Source: Bacteroidota bacterium (GTDB lineage: Bacteria; Bacteroidota; Ignavibacteria; Ignavibacteriales; Ignavibacteriaceae). Taken from it: DNA of 64,000 nucleotides. The notes under the pieces were generated by a model. The model was not told the DNA's origin. It was given only the letters and a program-made list of their open reading frames with translations, and searched no databases. Position numbers and translations under genes: made by a program. Below, piece after piece: positions 45,973-54,025 of the stretch. Each line of letters begins with the position of its first letter. Position 1 is the stretch's first letter. The stretch is from contig JAIUOE010000001.1 in the NCBI GenBank assembly GCA_020161395.1, positions 186,001 through 250,000 of the forward strand. Direction: 5' to 3'.

Positions 45973-47804
45973 CAGTTCCTCCCGAGAAGAAGCTGCCTGT
46001 TCAGTTCCAGACTTTCGTCGAAAAAGCCTTTTGGTGTCTCCGTCTTGAAAAAGCCGTTGTCGTCAAGCTCCATCTCGATGGCTTTTGTGTTGCCGTCTTT
46101 GTCTTTGGCAAAATAATAAATGGAGAGGGCATCTTTGAGTTTTACATCCTCACCGGAGCAGTATCCCTCGGGCCAAAGTTGGAGTGTCTTCCCCTGTGAG
46201 ACAAGTACCTGAAGTTTTTTAAGCAGGTGCTCCGAGTGGGTTTCAATTATGAGATGGGTGGGGACGGTAAGGAATTCAAGCCTGTTCCCTTTTTTGAAGG
46301 ACTTCTGAAAATCATAATTCTTGTCATTAAAAGCCTTGACTTTTTCTTCCAATTCATCATCAGAGACTTCAACCAACTCCCATACTGGAGCGTTTTGTCG
46401 TCTAGTAGGAGAGAGATGTTCAATGAAATAATCAACAAGGATAGAGTGAAGTCGCGGATGTAAATGTAGTTCTGGCTGTTGAACTGAGAATAACAAATTG
46501 TTTTGATTATTAATGGTGATTAGAAACAATACGGGTAATAATTGAAGAGTACCACTACTAGCTTCGGATAAGTTGATACTTTTACTTTCGCGTTGTTTAA
46601 GTAATATTCTTTGTATCTGATCGACATTCGAAGTATAAACACCTTCTCCAAAGTCAAATTTCAACACCCAATTGTGAAAAGTTTTTGTGTGGTAGTCTTT
46701 CATCGTTTGATCGATCAAGTCATCTGTATAATCGAGATGTTGATAATATTTAAACAAACCATAATAGCTATTTTCGTTTATGGTTTCTTCAAAGAATCTG
46801 GATTTTGGGATTTCTCGAGTTGTTCCCATCAAAAGCATGGCGTCAAACTCTTTTGGCAGTTTATAGTTTTCAGAGGCAATAATTTTTGATACATAAGATG
46901 TAAGAATTTGAAGATGAGCCGCCTCTATTTCTCCGAAGGAAAGGTTAAGCAGTAAACCCAGATAAACACTAAAAATAGAGTCAGTCTTTATGACAGAAGG
47001 TTCACATACAATTTCAATAAAATTATCCTTCAGGCGCTCGTTGATTTTACTCCACTCAAACTCATTATTTGAAGGTCCCCATATATTTCTTCTAAAGAAA
47101 TATTTAAATAGATTGAAAACCACTTTACCAAAAATCTCAGTGTACTTTCTATCAGAACAGCTAATATTTGAAAATTCACAATAATAACTTCTGATCTTTG
47201 AAGGATTAATTTGTCCATCAAGAATCGAGATGTTTGGTTCAAATGGTCGAACCAAGTATCTTATTGTGAATTTAATCGTATCGCTAAGGTTATAGTTAAT
47301 ATTGGAAAGTTGATCATCAGTGTATACAAACTCCCGGGAATCTCTATTCCTTGTTAACTTTGAATTTCCCTTTATAGTTTCTCTGCCCAAAGGGATAAAT
47401 CCATTCTTTACCGATCTTTGAGGTAAATCTCCCATAAACTTATCGTCCATCTTCTCCGAATACTCATCCGTCGGATTCAGCTCAAACGGGCAGTTGTCGA
47501 TATCATAGATTTCTTCCACTTCGTGGTCGTAACCCCAGGTTTCCTCTGTGATTTTGATTGAGATAGGTTTTTTAGGGTCGTTGGCGATGTGTTCCCAGCC
47601 GCCGAGATTGATGTCGTCATCGATTACATATTTGAGTTTTTTGGCAGCTTCGTGGTCGTGGTTGTGTTTGAGGAAGAGGAGAGCTTTGAAGAGGGTGCTT
47701 TTGCCGGAGCCGTTTTCACCCGTCAGAATTGTCAATGGACTGAGCGTCACCTTCACATCTTTCAGATTCCTGAAGTTTTTGATGTGAACATGATATTTCC
47801 GCAT
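45972..47804 (-). CDS. AAA/OLD-like ATPase with DUF3696 C-terminal domain
   Basis: 610 residues from the ATG at 47804, chosen because GAGG lies five bases upstream and the protein then opens directly at the ATPase core; longer frames reach 47861 and 48017. Walker A GENGSGKST lies at 29-37 and an ABC/OLD-like QPELHLHPRLH signature in the C-terminal half, followed by an IIETHSEHLL segment. The C-terminus TPKGFFDESLELNRQLL has the DUF3696 pattern. These ATPases are common in phage-defence systems. It is translationally coupled to the PLD/MIT_C-like gene and divergent from Mrr. Confidence 0.85.
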   Translation of the reverse strand: MRKYHVHIKNFRNLKDVKVTLSPLTILTGENGSGKSTLFKALLFLKHNHDHEAAKKLKYVIDDDINLGGWEHIANDPKKPISIKITEETWGYDHEVEEIYDIDNCPFELNPTDEYSEKMDDKFMGDLPQRSVKNGFIPLGRETIKGNSKLTRNRDSREFVYTDDQLSNINYNLSDTIKFTIRYLVRPFEPNISILDGQINPSKIRSYYCEFSNISCSDRKYTEIFGKVVFNLFKYFFRRNIWGPSNNEFEWSKINERLKDNFIEIVCEPSVIKTDSIFSVYLGLLLNLSFGEIEAAHLQILTSYVSKIIASENYKLPKEFDAMLLMGTTREIPKSRFFEETINENSYYGLFKYYQHLDYTDDLIDQTMKDYHTKTFHNWVLKFDFGEGVYTSNVDQIQRILLKQRESKSINLSEASSGTLQLLPVLFLITINNQNNLLFSVQQPELHLHPRLHSILVDYFIEHLSPTRRQNAPVWELVEVSDDELEEKVKAFNDKNYDFQKSFKKGNRLEFLTVPTHLIIETHSEHLLKKLQVLVSQGKTLQLWPEGYCSGEDVKLKDALSIYYFAKDKDGNTKAIEMELDDNGFFKTETPKGFFDESLELNRQLLLGRN

Positions 47805-47999
47805 GATAACCTCGCGGTCAATCACTTTTCTCGATACGGTCTTTTTTTCGCTGTTTTCCATTTTCAATTTTTGCTTTTGTTCAAAATTGTTTAATATATG
47901 ATAGAGTGCAAAATATATATTTTTTCTAAAAAACCATGTTGAAATTTTTATATTTGGACAGTTTAAGAATAATTTTTGACAAAATTTAGATACAACCCT

Positions 48000-48899
48000 A
48001 TGGTACCTGACTTTCAAAGCCTCATGCTCCCCATCTTAAAATTGTTCAACGATGGTAACGAACATTCAACTCCAGAAATTCGAAACACACTCGCGTTAAT
48101 ACTTAACCTTTCAGAAGCTGATCTCGATCAGTCACTTCCAAGTGGTACACAAAAAACATTTGTAAACCGTACCGCATGGGCGATTTCATATCTGAAGAGA
48201 GGAAATCTAATAGAGAAAACTTCAAGAGGCAAGTATGTAATTACTTCAGCGGGTAAGGAGATTGTCAACTCCTCCATAGAAAAAATAAATATAAAACTAC
48301 TTAGATCTCTTCCGGGATATCAGGAAATAATGGGCGAATCAAAGGGAATTCAAGAGGAAAATATAGAAAATAATTTGATTGCGACTCCTGAAGAGATACT
48401 TGAAAGTAACTACCTCGAGATTAGAAAGAATCTCGCCCTCAATCTACTTATCCGCATCAAAGAAAGCAGTCCAACATTTTTTGAAAATTTGGTTGTTGAA
48501 CTCTTGGTCAAAATGGGATACGGTGGTACAATCCAGGAAGCCGGCAAATCAATTGGTAAAAGTGGTGACGAAGGAATTGACGGAATAATCAAAGAGGACA
48601 GACTCGGATTGGATATTATTTATTTACAGGCAAAAAGATGGGAGTCGATTGTTGGCAGACCGGAAATACAGAAATTTGTTGGTGCCCTCGCTGGACAAGG
48701 GGCTAAAAAAGGTGTTTTCATAACGACCTCATCTTTCAGCAATGAAGCAAAGAACTATCGACCGATGAACGATACAAAAATCGTACTGATAGATGGTCAG
48801 CAACTCGCTGAACTGATGATAGATTATGACTTGGCAGTTTCGACAATCAAAAATTATTCTCTGAAAAAAATAGATAATGATTATTTCGATTCCGAATGA
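48000..48899 (+). CDS. mrr: Mrr-family restriction endonuclease
   Basis: 299 residues from the ATG at 48000; a TTG at 47976 is an alternative start. The N-terminal winged domain (MLPILKLFNDG ... LPSGTQKTFVNRTAWAISYL) is typical of Mrr. The C-terminal Mrr catalytic PD-(D/E)XK domain shows FENLVVELLVKMGYGG, GDEGIDGIIKEDRLGLDIIY, LQAKRW and GVFITTSSFS. Mrr cleaves methylated or otherwise modified DNA. It stands divergently next to the DUF3696 ATPase pair inside the defence island, so it may be an accessory or an independent type IV restriction enzyme. Confidence 0.93.
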   Translation: MVPDFQSLMLPILKLFNDGNEHSTPEIRNTLALILNLSEADLDQSLPSGTQKTFVNRTAWAISYLKRGNLIEKTSRGKYVITSAGKEIVNSSIEKINIKLLRSLPGYQEIMGESKGIQEENIENNLIATPEEILESNYLEIRKNLALNLLIRIKESSPTFFENLVVELLVKMGYGGTIQEAGKSIGKSGDEGIDGIIKEDRLGLDIIYLQAKRWESIVGRPEIQKFVGALAGQGAKKGVFITTSSFSNEAKNYRPMNDTKIVLIDGQQLAELMIDYDLAVSTIKNYSLKKIDNDYFDSE

Positions 48900-49010
48900 T
48901 TAATTCTCCAGCTTTTTTATGCTGTAAAAATTGAATTCCGTCATTGTACTGACCAAATTTGGCAAAATTTAGTCATTTGAATGACAATTTTTAGAATATT
49001 ATTTTATTTC

Positions 49011-49207
49011 TCCTCTCTACGAACATTTATCCCTCTTCGAGGGAATTATTGGCCCGGGATATTTCCTCTCTACCAACATTTATCCCTCTCCGAGGGAATT
49101 ATTGGACCGGGATATTTCCTCTCTACCAACATTTATCCCTCTTCGAGGGAATTATTGGACTGGGATTTCTCCTCTCTACCAACATTTATCCCTCTTCGAG
49201 GGAATTT
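49011..49207. repeat. Four tandem 53-bp repeats, each with a hairpin
   Basis: Copies begin at 49011, 49064, 49117 and 49170 (last one partial). Each opens with TCCTCTCTACCAACATTTAT and contains CCCTC-TTC-GAGGG, a 5-6 bp hairpin, then AATTATTGGACCGGGATATT. Differences between copies are few, and the 53-base period is not a multiple of three, which argues against coding. The repeats are contiguous with no spacers. They fill the 357-base gap between the convergent Mrr and zinc-ribbon genes. No other feature is seen in that gap. Confidence 0.85.
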
Positions 49208-49256
49208 CATATATATCCTTCTAATTCTTTTCAATCATGAATATCGTGTACAAACC

Positions 49257-50177
49257 TCACAACAACCCCCTGCCATTCTTTATTTCGAGCACGCTGGAGA
49301 GTTGTGCGGCTGATTTAATTTTCATGACATAATTGCAGCCGGTTCCGTCCCGTTTCCACATGGGACAACCGAGAAAAAACTGATCGCGAAGGCCGCCGCT
49401 TGGATCGAATTTTTCCTGCAACACAAGTTCCAGACCGTGCTCAGAACAGAAATACTTCTCAATCGTTTCAAATTTTATATCCCGCATCCTTTTCACGATA
49501 TTTTGCTGCGCGGCAGGGTGCTGAATGATTGTATCCAGTTGACCGGCAGTAATCTGAAACTCTTCCCTGCCAGTGTTGGTAAACAGGCGGGCATCCGATT
49601 TCTGAAATGGTGCCGTAGCCCGGCACGCTCCCGAGTAGTAGCCGGTACAACCCCAAAACATATCTGTAAGACTCGTGTTTTTGCTTGATCTGTTCCATTG
49701 AAGGGTCATGGGTCTTCCACAGACGGAGCATCTCTTATTTGAAACGGACTGCCCCACATGAAACTGAACGATATGAATGTTGCTGCTATCAACTTCCACA
49801 TCCTCATAGCCGGAAGAATTTTCGGTAAACTCACCTGCCGCTTCCATTTCATTGTACTGAATAGCTTCATCTATCAGAGTTTTTCTGCGGGCATAAAGTT
49901 GGTCGAGTTCATGTTTTTCATACTCCGAAAGCCTGCCGTCCCGTTTTCTTTTATCCTCGAGATCAACAATTCTCTCATTTATATCTTGACGGCTGTATCT
50001 GTTTTTGCGTTTTTCCTGATAACTGTTGCCGCTTTTATAATCGTTGTATGCCTGTTTTGCCACATGGTAGAGTTCAACAGCCTTCTCACCAACATAAGCG
50101 GCTACTGTGCCGATTGCATAAACGGCCGCCCCGATAAAGACACCTGCTTTTTTGAAAAATTCGCTAAAAATTCCCAT
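49257..50177 (-). CDS. Membrane protein with two topoisomerase-type zinc ribbons (gene 3 of an unrecognised operon)
   Basis: 306 residues. The N-terminus (residues 10-30, AGVFIGAAVYAIGTVAAYVG) is a hydrophobic segment, followed by a charged helical linker. Two topoisomerase-type zinc ribbons follow: C150-x2-C153, C177 and C185 with GCTGYYSGACRATAPF, and C244-x2-H247, C271 and C281 with GCPMWKRDGTGCNYVMKI. Such ribbons bind nucleic acid in topoisomerase I tails and in some defence and plasmid proteins. It overlaps the upstream gene by 14 bases, so a single operon is very likely. I cannot assign it to a known family. Confidence 0.7.
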   Translation of the reverse strand: MGIFSEFFKKAGVFIGAAVYAIGTVAAYVGEKAVELYHVAKQAYNDYKSGNSYQEKRKNRYSRQDINERIVDLEDKRKRDGRLSEYEKHELDQLYARRKTLIDEAIQYNEMEAAGEFTENSSGYEDVEVDSSNIHIVQFHVGQSVSNKRCSVCGRPMTLQWNRSSKNTSLTDMFWGCTGYYSGACRATAPFQKSDARLFTNTGREEFQITAGQLDTIIQHPAAQQNIVKRMRDIKFETIEKYFCSEHGLELVLQEKFDPSGGLRDQFFLGCPMWKRDGTGCNYVMKIKSAAQLSSVLEIKNGRGLL

Positions 50178-51171
50178 TTACGCTACTCCTTTTTTGTCTG
50201 TGAAATTGAAGTATTTCTTTCAATTTGTTGATATTCTCCCTCATCATCTCTGATATTTTCCTCAGATTATTGACTCTCCTGTAATACAATCCTGCCCCGA
50301 ATGCTGCGGGGAGAGCAAGAAATCCACCACCAAGAGCATATACAAAAGCACCCGTTGCGGTAGAAAAGAGTGACCTGCCAAATCTCTCCGAACCGTTTTT
50401 TATTGCCGCTTCAACCGATTGCTTTTTTGCAAACAACTTGTACCCTTCGATTGCCAGGATTATGGAAAGGGGAGCAAGCGGGTGAAAAGAGTCACCGAAT
50501 TTGTCAAAAAGCCCCTCATTACCGTGATGAATCGTCGATTCTATTGTGCTTGTGAGGTGATCGTCTTCAATTCCTGAGCCTGATACCATTGTATAACCAT
50601 CAGGCAAGTGATTTGCCGCTTCTTCGGTTGCAAGAATCTTGATATCGGGATATTTATGGAGTGCCTCAGAAATGTAGGAGAGGTTTTCCGTTGCCTTCAA
50701 CTGGAGGTGATCGGCTACATCTCCCGATGCATCCTTAATGGCAATATCCCACCCGGGTTGGGTGAGAGATTCTGCCAATTCTGCGTGATAACCGTCAGGA
50801 AGAACCAAATCGCCGACCCGTTCGCCGTTATTTAGCTTGTCTGTTACCAGCAATTCGAAATATTTCCCCTTCGCCGAGTTTATAATTCCCGTGAGCTGAT
50901 CATCAGTATAGGAACTCAGCATCGATGGATCAAAATTCGGATTGGTCATCTTAATGGCTTGGAGGGCAAGAGGGTCAGGCTCTCCATCAAAGATGTGGAG
51001 CGAAAGATTTGCAGAGGCTACAAGACTGTCGATAATCGCCATTTTTCGCTTCTTCAGATATTTTTGAAAGACCACGGAAAACGATTCGAGTGTACCTTCA
51101 TGGGGAAGGAAATACTTTTTCCTCAACCCAAGAAGCCTGATTTTTACCTCATCGGGGATAAAATTATCCAT
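50164..51171 (-). CDS. Membrane-associated protein with PD-(D/E)XK-like core (gene 2 of the operon)
   Basis: 335 residues. A nuclease-like pattern is visible: KGKYFELLVTDKL (E106), GWDIAIKD (D142) and HLQLKATE (Q157-L-K159), spaced as in PD-(D/E)XK enzymes. The C-terminal third has glycine-rich hydrophobic stretches (LAPLSIILAIEGYKLF near 235; SLFSTATGAFVYALGGGFLA near 265), suggesting membrane association. It overlaps its neighbours on both sides (14 and 8 bases). An unrelated fold with chance similarity cannot be excluded, and I do not recognise the family. Confidence 0.65.
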   Translation of the reverse strand: MDNFIPDEVKIRLLGLRKKYFLPHEGTLESFSVVFQKYLKKRKMAIIDSLVASANLSLHIFDGEPDPLALQAIKMTNPNFDPSMLSSYTDDQLTGIINSAKGKYFELLVTDKLNNGERVGDLVLPDGYHAELAESLTQPGWDIAIKDASGDVADHLQLKATENLSYISEALHKYPDIKILATEEAANHLPDGYTMVSGSGIEDDHLTSTIESTIHHGNEGLFDKFGDSFHPLAPLSIILAIEGYKLFAKKQSVEAAIKNGSERFGRSLFSTATGAFVYALGGGFLALPAAFGAGLYYRRVNNLRKISEMMRENINKLKEILQFHRQKRSSVNGNF

Positions 51172-51475
51172 CCATTCGCCTCAGGATATGGTTGAAGCCC
51201 CTTTCCGTGAACTCTTTCAATTCATCAAACTTCGCCATCAAAAGAATCACTTCATTCCTGATTATTTTCACATTTGCTTTCAGGTCAGCAAATTCCTGTG
51301 AATTTTTGGCAAATTCTGCCGATAATCCCGCAACTTTTCTCTCAAGCTCTGCACCTCCATTCTTTACGGATACAAGCTCAGTATCAAATCCGGAGAGAAT
51401 TTCAGCCACCATCAGATGGTACTCATTGATTTGATCTTTTATCTTTTCGTTGGTGATTTCTGATACATTTTTCAT
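51164..51475 (-). CDS. Small coiled-coil protein (gene 1 of the operon)
   Basis: 103 residues, highly helical, with a heptad-like stretch from about residue 35 to 95 (ELERKVAGLSAEFAKNSQEF, LKANVKIIRNEVILLMAKFD). No enzyme motif. It is the first gene of the leftward three-gene operon and overlaps the nuclease-like gene by 8 bases. It may serve as a scaffold or sensor; that is only inference. Confidence 0.65.
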   Translation of the reverse strand: MKNVSEITNEKIKDQINEYHLMVAEILSGFDTELVSVKNGGAELERKVAGLSAEFAKNSQEFADLKANVKIIRNEVILLMAKFDELKEFTERGFNHILRRMDG

Positions 51476-51536
51476 TTTCTCTCAATGGTTGTTACCTGTT
51501 AAGAGTAACAAAAAGGCGGTTTTTCCGAAATCCGAT

Positions 51537-51707
51537 ATGAACCGCCGTATTTCAAGATTTGACGAGGCTAAATGGCTGGCTCAACATGTTTTCGATAACG
51601 GAGAAGGTTTCATTCAGGAAGTTGGGAAATTAGTCATCAATCTGTGTGAAGAAAGGGACTCCGCCTGCTACAATGTTCAGGGAGAAAGGTCGGGTTATTT
51701 AGACTGA
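51537..51707 (+). CDS. Possible small gene, 56 residues
   Basis: From the ATG at 51537 the frame encodes a plausible protein (AKWLAQHVFDNGEGFIQEVG, LVINLCEERDSACY). There is no strong ribosome binding site and no known motif. It may be a real small gene, a remnant, or chance; I give it low weight. Confidence 0.25.
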   Translation: MNRRISRFDEAKWLAQHVFDNGEGFIQEVGKLVINLCEERDSACYNVQGERSGYLD

Positions 51708-51838
51708 TTTACTCAGGATTCCCGTCCGGAAGAGATGGCAACGCAGGATGTTTTACCGGCAGGAATCTGTTAACATCATGATTTTTATTATATTTAGAAT
51801 TGGGTTTTTAAAATTCCAAAAAACGGAGAAATATAATC

Positions 51839-52888
51839 ATGAGTAAAATAGTTGAATTATTAGGAAATGAAGCCGACGGTCTCTTGACCCATGTGGCTAA
51901 GGTTCCAAAAGAGAGTCTGCACTTACCCGGTCCCGATTTTGTTGACAGGATATTTATCCCTTCAGACAGAAACATTAATGTATTGAGAAGCTTACAGACC
52001 ATATTTGAGCATGGAAGACTTGCCGGCTCAGGCTACATGTCAATCCTTCCTGTTGATCAGGGTATCGAACACTCGGCTGGCGCATCATTTGCTCCAAATC
52101 CGATTTATTTCGATCCTGAAAACATCGTAAAGCTCGCAATCGAAGGCGGATGTAACGCAGTAGCTTCAACTTTCGGCGTTCTCGGTGCTGTTGCAAGAAA
52201 ATATGCACACAAAATTCCTTTCATCCTCAAACTGAACCACAACGAACTCCTTACCTACCCGAACAAATTTGATCAGGTAATGTTCGCTTCTATTGAAGAT
52301 GCCTACAACCTCGGCGCAGTTGCTGTTGGTGCCACTATCTACTTCGGTTCAGAAGAGAGCACCCGTCAGATCCAGGAAGTGTCGGCTGCATTCAAATATG
52401 CACACGAACTCGGAATGGCAACAATTCTCTGGTGCTACACAAGAAACGATGCTTTCAAAGTAAAAGGCGACAAAGATTATCATGTTTCCGCCGACCTTAC
52501 AGGACAGGCAAACCACCTCGGCGTTACCATTGAAGCTGATATCATCAAACAAAAAGCCCCTGAAAACAATGGCGGTTATAATGCAGTCAACTTTGGCAAG
52601 ACTCATCCCAAGGTTTATTCCGAACTTACAACCGACCACCCGATCGATCTTACCCGTTATCAGGTAATGAATTGTTACATGGGAAGAATGGGCTTGATTA
52701 ACTCAGGCGGCGCTTCAGGAAGCAACGACTTCGCAGAAGCAGCGCGCACAGCAGTTATCAATAAAAGAGCCGGTGGAATGGGACTTATCCTCGGAAGAAA
52801 AGCCTTCCAGAAGCCACTCGATGAAGGTATCAAGCTGGTAAATCTTGTTCAGGATGTATATCTTGATAAAACCATCACTATCGCTTAA
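51839..52888 (+). CDS. fbaB: Class I fructose-bisphosphate aldolase, DhnA type
   Basis: 349 residues. The DhnA-type pattern is visible: [20 protein letters not shown] near 75, [12 protein letters not shown] near 132, [11 protein letters not shown], and a C-terminal [15 protein letters not shown]. These aldolases use a Schiff-base lysine, cleave fructose-1,6-bisphosphate to triose phosphates, and are not metal-dependent. A CGGAG site lies ahead of the ATG, and a strong terminator follows at 52938. It fits with glgP and gpmA in a glycolytic scheme. Confidence 0.95.
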   Translation: MSKIVELLGNEADGLLTHVAKVPKESLHLPGPDFVDRIFIPSDRNINVLRSLQTIFEHGRLAGSGYMSILPVDQGIEHSAGASFAPNPIYFDPENIVKLAIEGGCNAVASTFGVLGAVARKYAHKIPFILKLNHNELLTYPNKFDQVMFASIEDAYNLGAVAVGATIYFGSEESTRQIQEVSAAFKYAHELGMATILWCYTRNDAFKVKGDKDYHVSADLTGQANHLGVTIEADIIKQKAPENNGGYNAVNFGKTHPKVYSELTTDHPIDLTRYQVMNCYMGRMGLINSGGASGSNDFAEAARTAVINKRAGGMGLILGRKAFQKPLDEGIKLVNLVQDVYLDKTITIA

Positions 52889-52937
52889 TCAGATATCTTT
52901 TGATGCTTTTTAGTTGATGTGATTTTTTGTTGTGTTG

Positions 52938-52970
52938 AGGCTGAGTCATTAACTTGATTCGGCCTTTTTT
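52938..52970 (+). terminator. Terminator of the aldolase gene
   Basis: AGGCTGAGTC pairs with GATTCGGCCT (two G-U pairs) around an 8-base loop and is followed by a T6 tract on the + strand. Confidence 0.9.
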
Positions 52971-53931
52971 ATTCTATATCGAACCGCAGTCCCGCCAAGA
53001 ATCTCGGCACCTCAGAGATGTACGACTCAAAAAACCAGCTCACCGCCTTCCGGGAAGTGATCGTTCCTTTCGCCTCTATGGTTACCGAGTTACCAAATTT
53101 GTAAAAATCATCTGTTAAAATTCCCCGCAAGCCAATGTTGCTGTCGGTGTGATTGAAATAGACCTTCAGATCCATGTATTTGGCGAGGTCTTCCTCAATA
53201 AATGCGAGTGGAGCTGTAGTTACTGTAAATCCAAAACTGAGACTCTCCCTCTGAGTATTGTAGAGCCCTTCGATAGCGAATTCCAGATGCTTTTTGCTCC
53301 CTTTAATCAAATCATAACGGTATTCACTCCTCAAATAGTCAGATGATGCCAGTTTCTCATATGAAAACTCAATAACAGAATTGGGGATGAAGGTTCCCGT
53401 AAACTCAAACTCAAAAAAATTGGATACAAATACCCTGTCAAAGAAATTCGGGTTGTTTATTTCGTTAATGCTGCCCCCGGCAGCTTCGAATGTACCGATA
53501 CCGGTTTTTTGGTCGATCCTTAGTCCGTCCATCCAGCCGTTGCTGCCAAGTCCTGTGGAAGAAACAAATCCCTTTATCGCAGGCAGAGCCCCAAACTGCA
53601 CCCTGAAATCATTGATCTTTTTCTCGAGATAAAACTGCCTCAGATTCAGGTTAAATCTCCGGTTCTCCTCTTTCTTTTTCAAATCTTTAAGAGTTTCCCA
53701 CCTTGACTGGAAACTGCTTCCTGAGGATGTCAGCCCGTTGACATTGAATGCCCCGGCAATATCAATCTGAAAAGGAATTCGAAGTGAAGCCTGAATACGG
53801 TTCTGCTCGGACCCGAAGTCAATCAGATCATATCGGGTTTCCCAGATCATCGAAATCTTTTCGATTTTTTGTGCGGATATGTCGAAGCAGACTGCCATAA
53901 AGAAAGTAAGAACAGCAAATATTTTACGCAT
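52969..53931 (-). CDS. Probable outer-membrane beta-barrel protein
   Basis: 320 residues. Signal peptide (ends DISAQ), then amphipathic strands of alternating pattern such as FNLNLRQFYLEKKI, DFRVQFGALPAI and LEFAIEGLYNTQRE. The C-terminal residues AGLRFDIE complete a barrel-like ending. Most likely a porin-like protein of Bacteroidota type; no specific family signature was recognised. It lies next to a porin of the phosphate-selective type on the same strand (gap 94 bases), so they might be co-expressed. Confidence 0.7.
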   Translation of the reverse strand: MRKIFAVLTFFMAVCFDISAQKIEKISMIWETRYDLIDFGSEQNRIQASLRIPFQIDIAGAFNVNGLTSSGSSFQSRWETLKDLKKKEENRRFNLNLRQFYLEKKINDFRVQFGALPAIKGFVSSTGLGSNGWMDGLRIDQKTGIGTFEAAGGSINEINNPNFFDRVFVSNFFEFEFTGTFIPNSVIEFSYEKLASSDYLRSEYRYDLIKGSKKHLEFAIEGLYNTQRESLSFGFTVTTAPLAFIEEDLAKYMDLKVYFNHTDSNIGLRGILTDDFYKFGNSVTIEAKGTITSRKAVSWFFESYISEVPRFLAGLRFDIE

Positions 53932-54025
53932 TAAAGAAGCCGAATTTAATTGGAGTTAATCTACAATTACAACCCGGGAACGGCGAATATTGTTCAACTG
54001 CAGGAACCGTACTGTCTAAATCTGA

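Noticed and set aside
45972-48017. DUF3696 ATPase starting at 48017
   Set aside because: The added 71 residues are A/T-rich, lack a ribosome site and overlap the Mrr region; the start at 47804 has GAGG and opens with the ATPase core.
49011-49207. CRISPR array
   Set aside because: Whole 53-bp units repeat with no unique spacers, and there are no cas genes.
48981-49313. Open frame over the 53-bp tandem repeats
   Set aside because: The period is not a multiple of three and the frame simply cycles through repeat translations (e.g. TFIPLRGN); no ribosome site.
49011-50177. Type III toxin-antitoxin with the tandem repeat as antitoxin RNA
   Set aside because: No ToxN/AbiQ-like small gene lies next to the repeat; the adjacent genes encode Mrr and a zinc-ribbon membrane protein.
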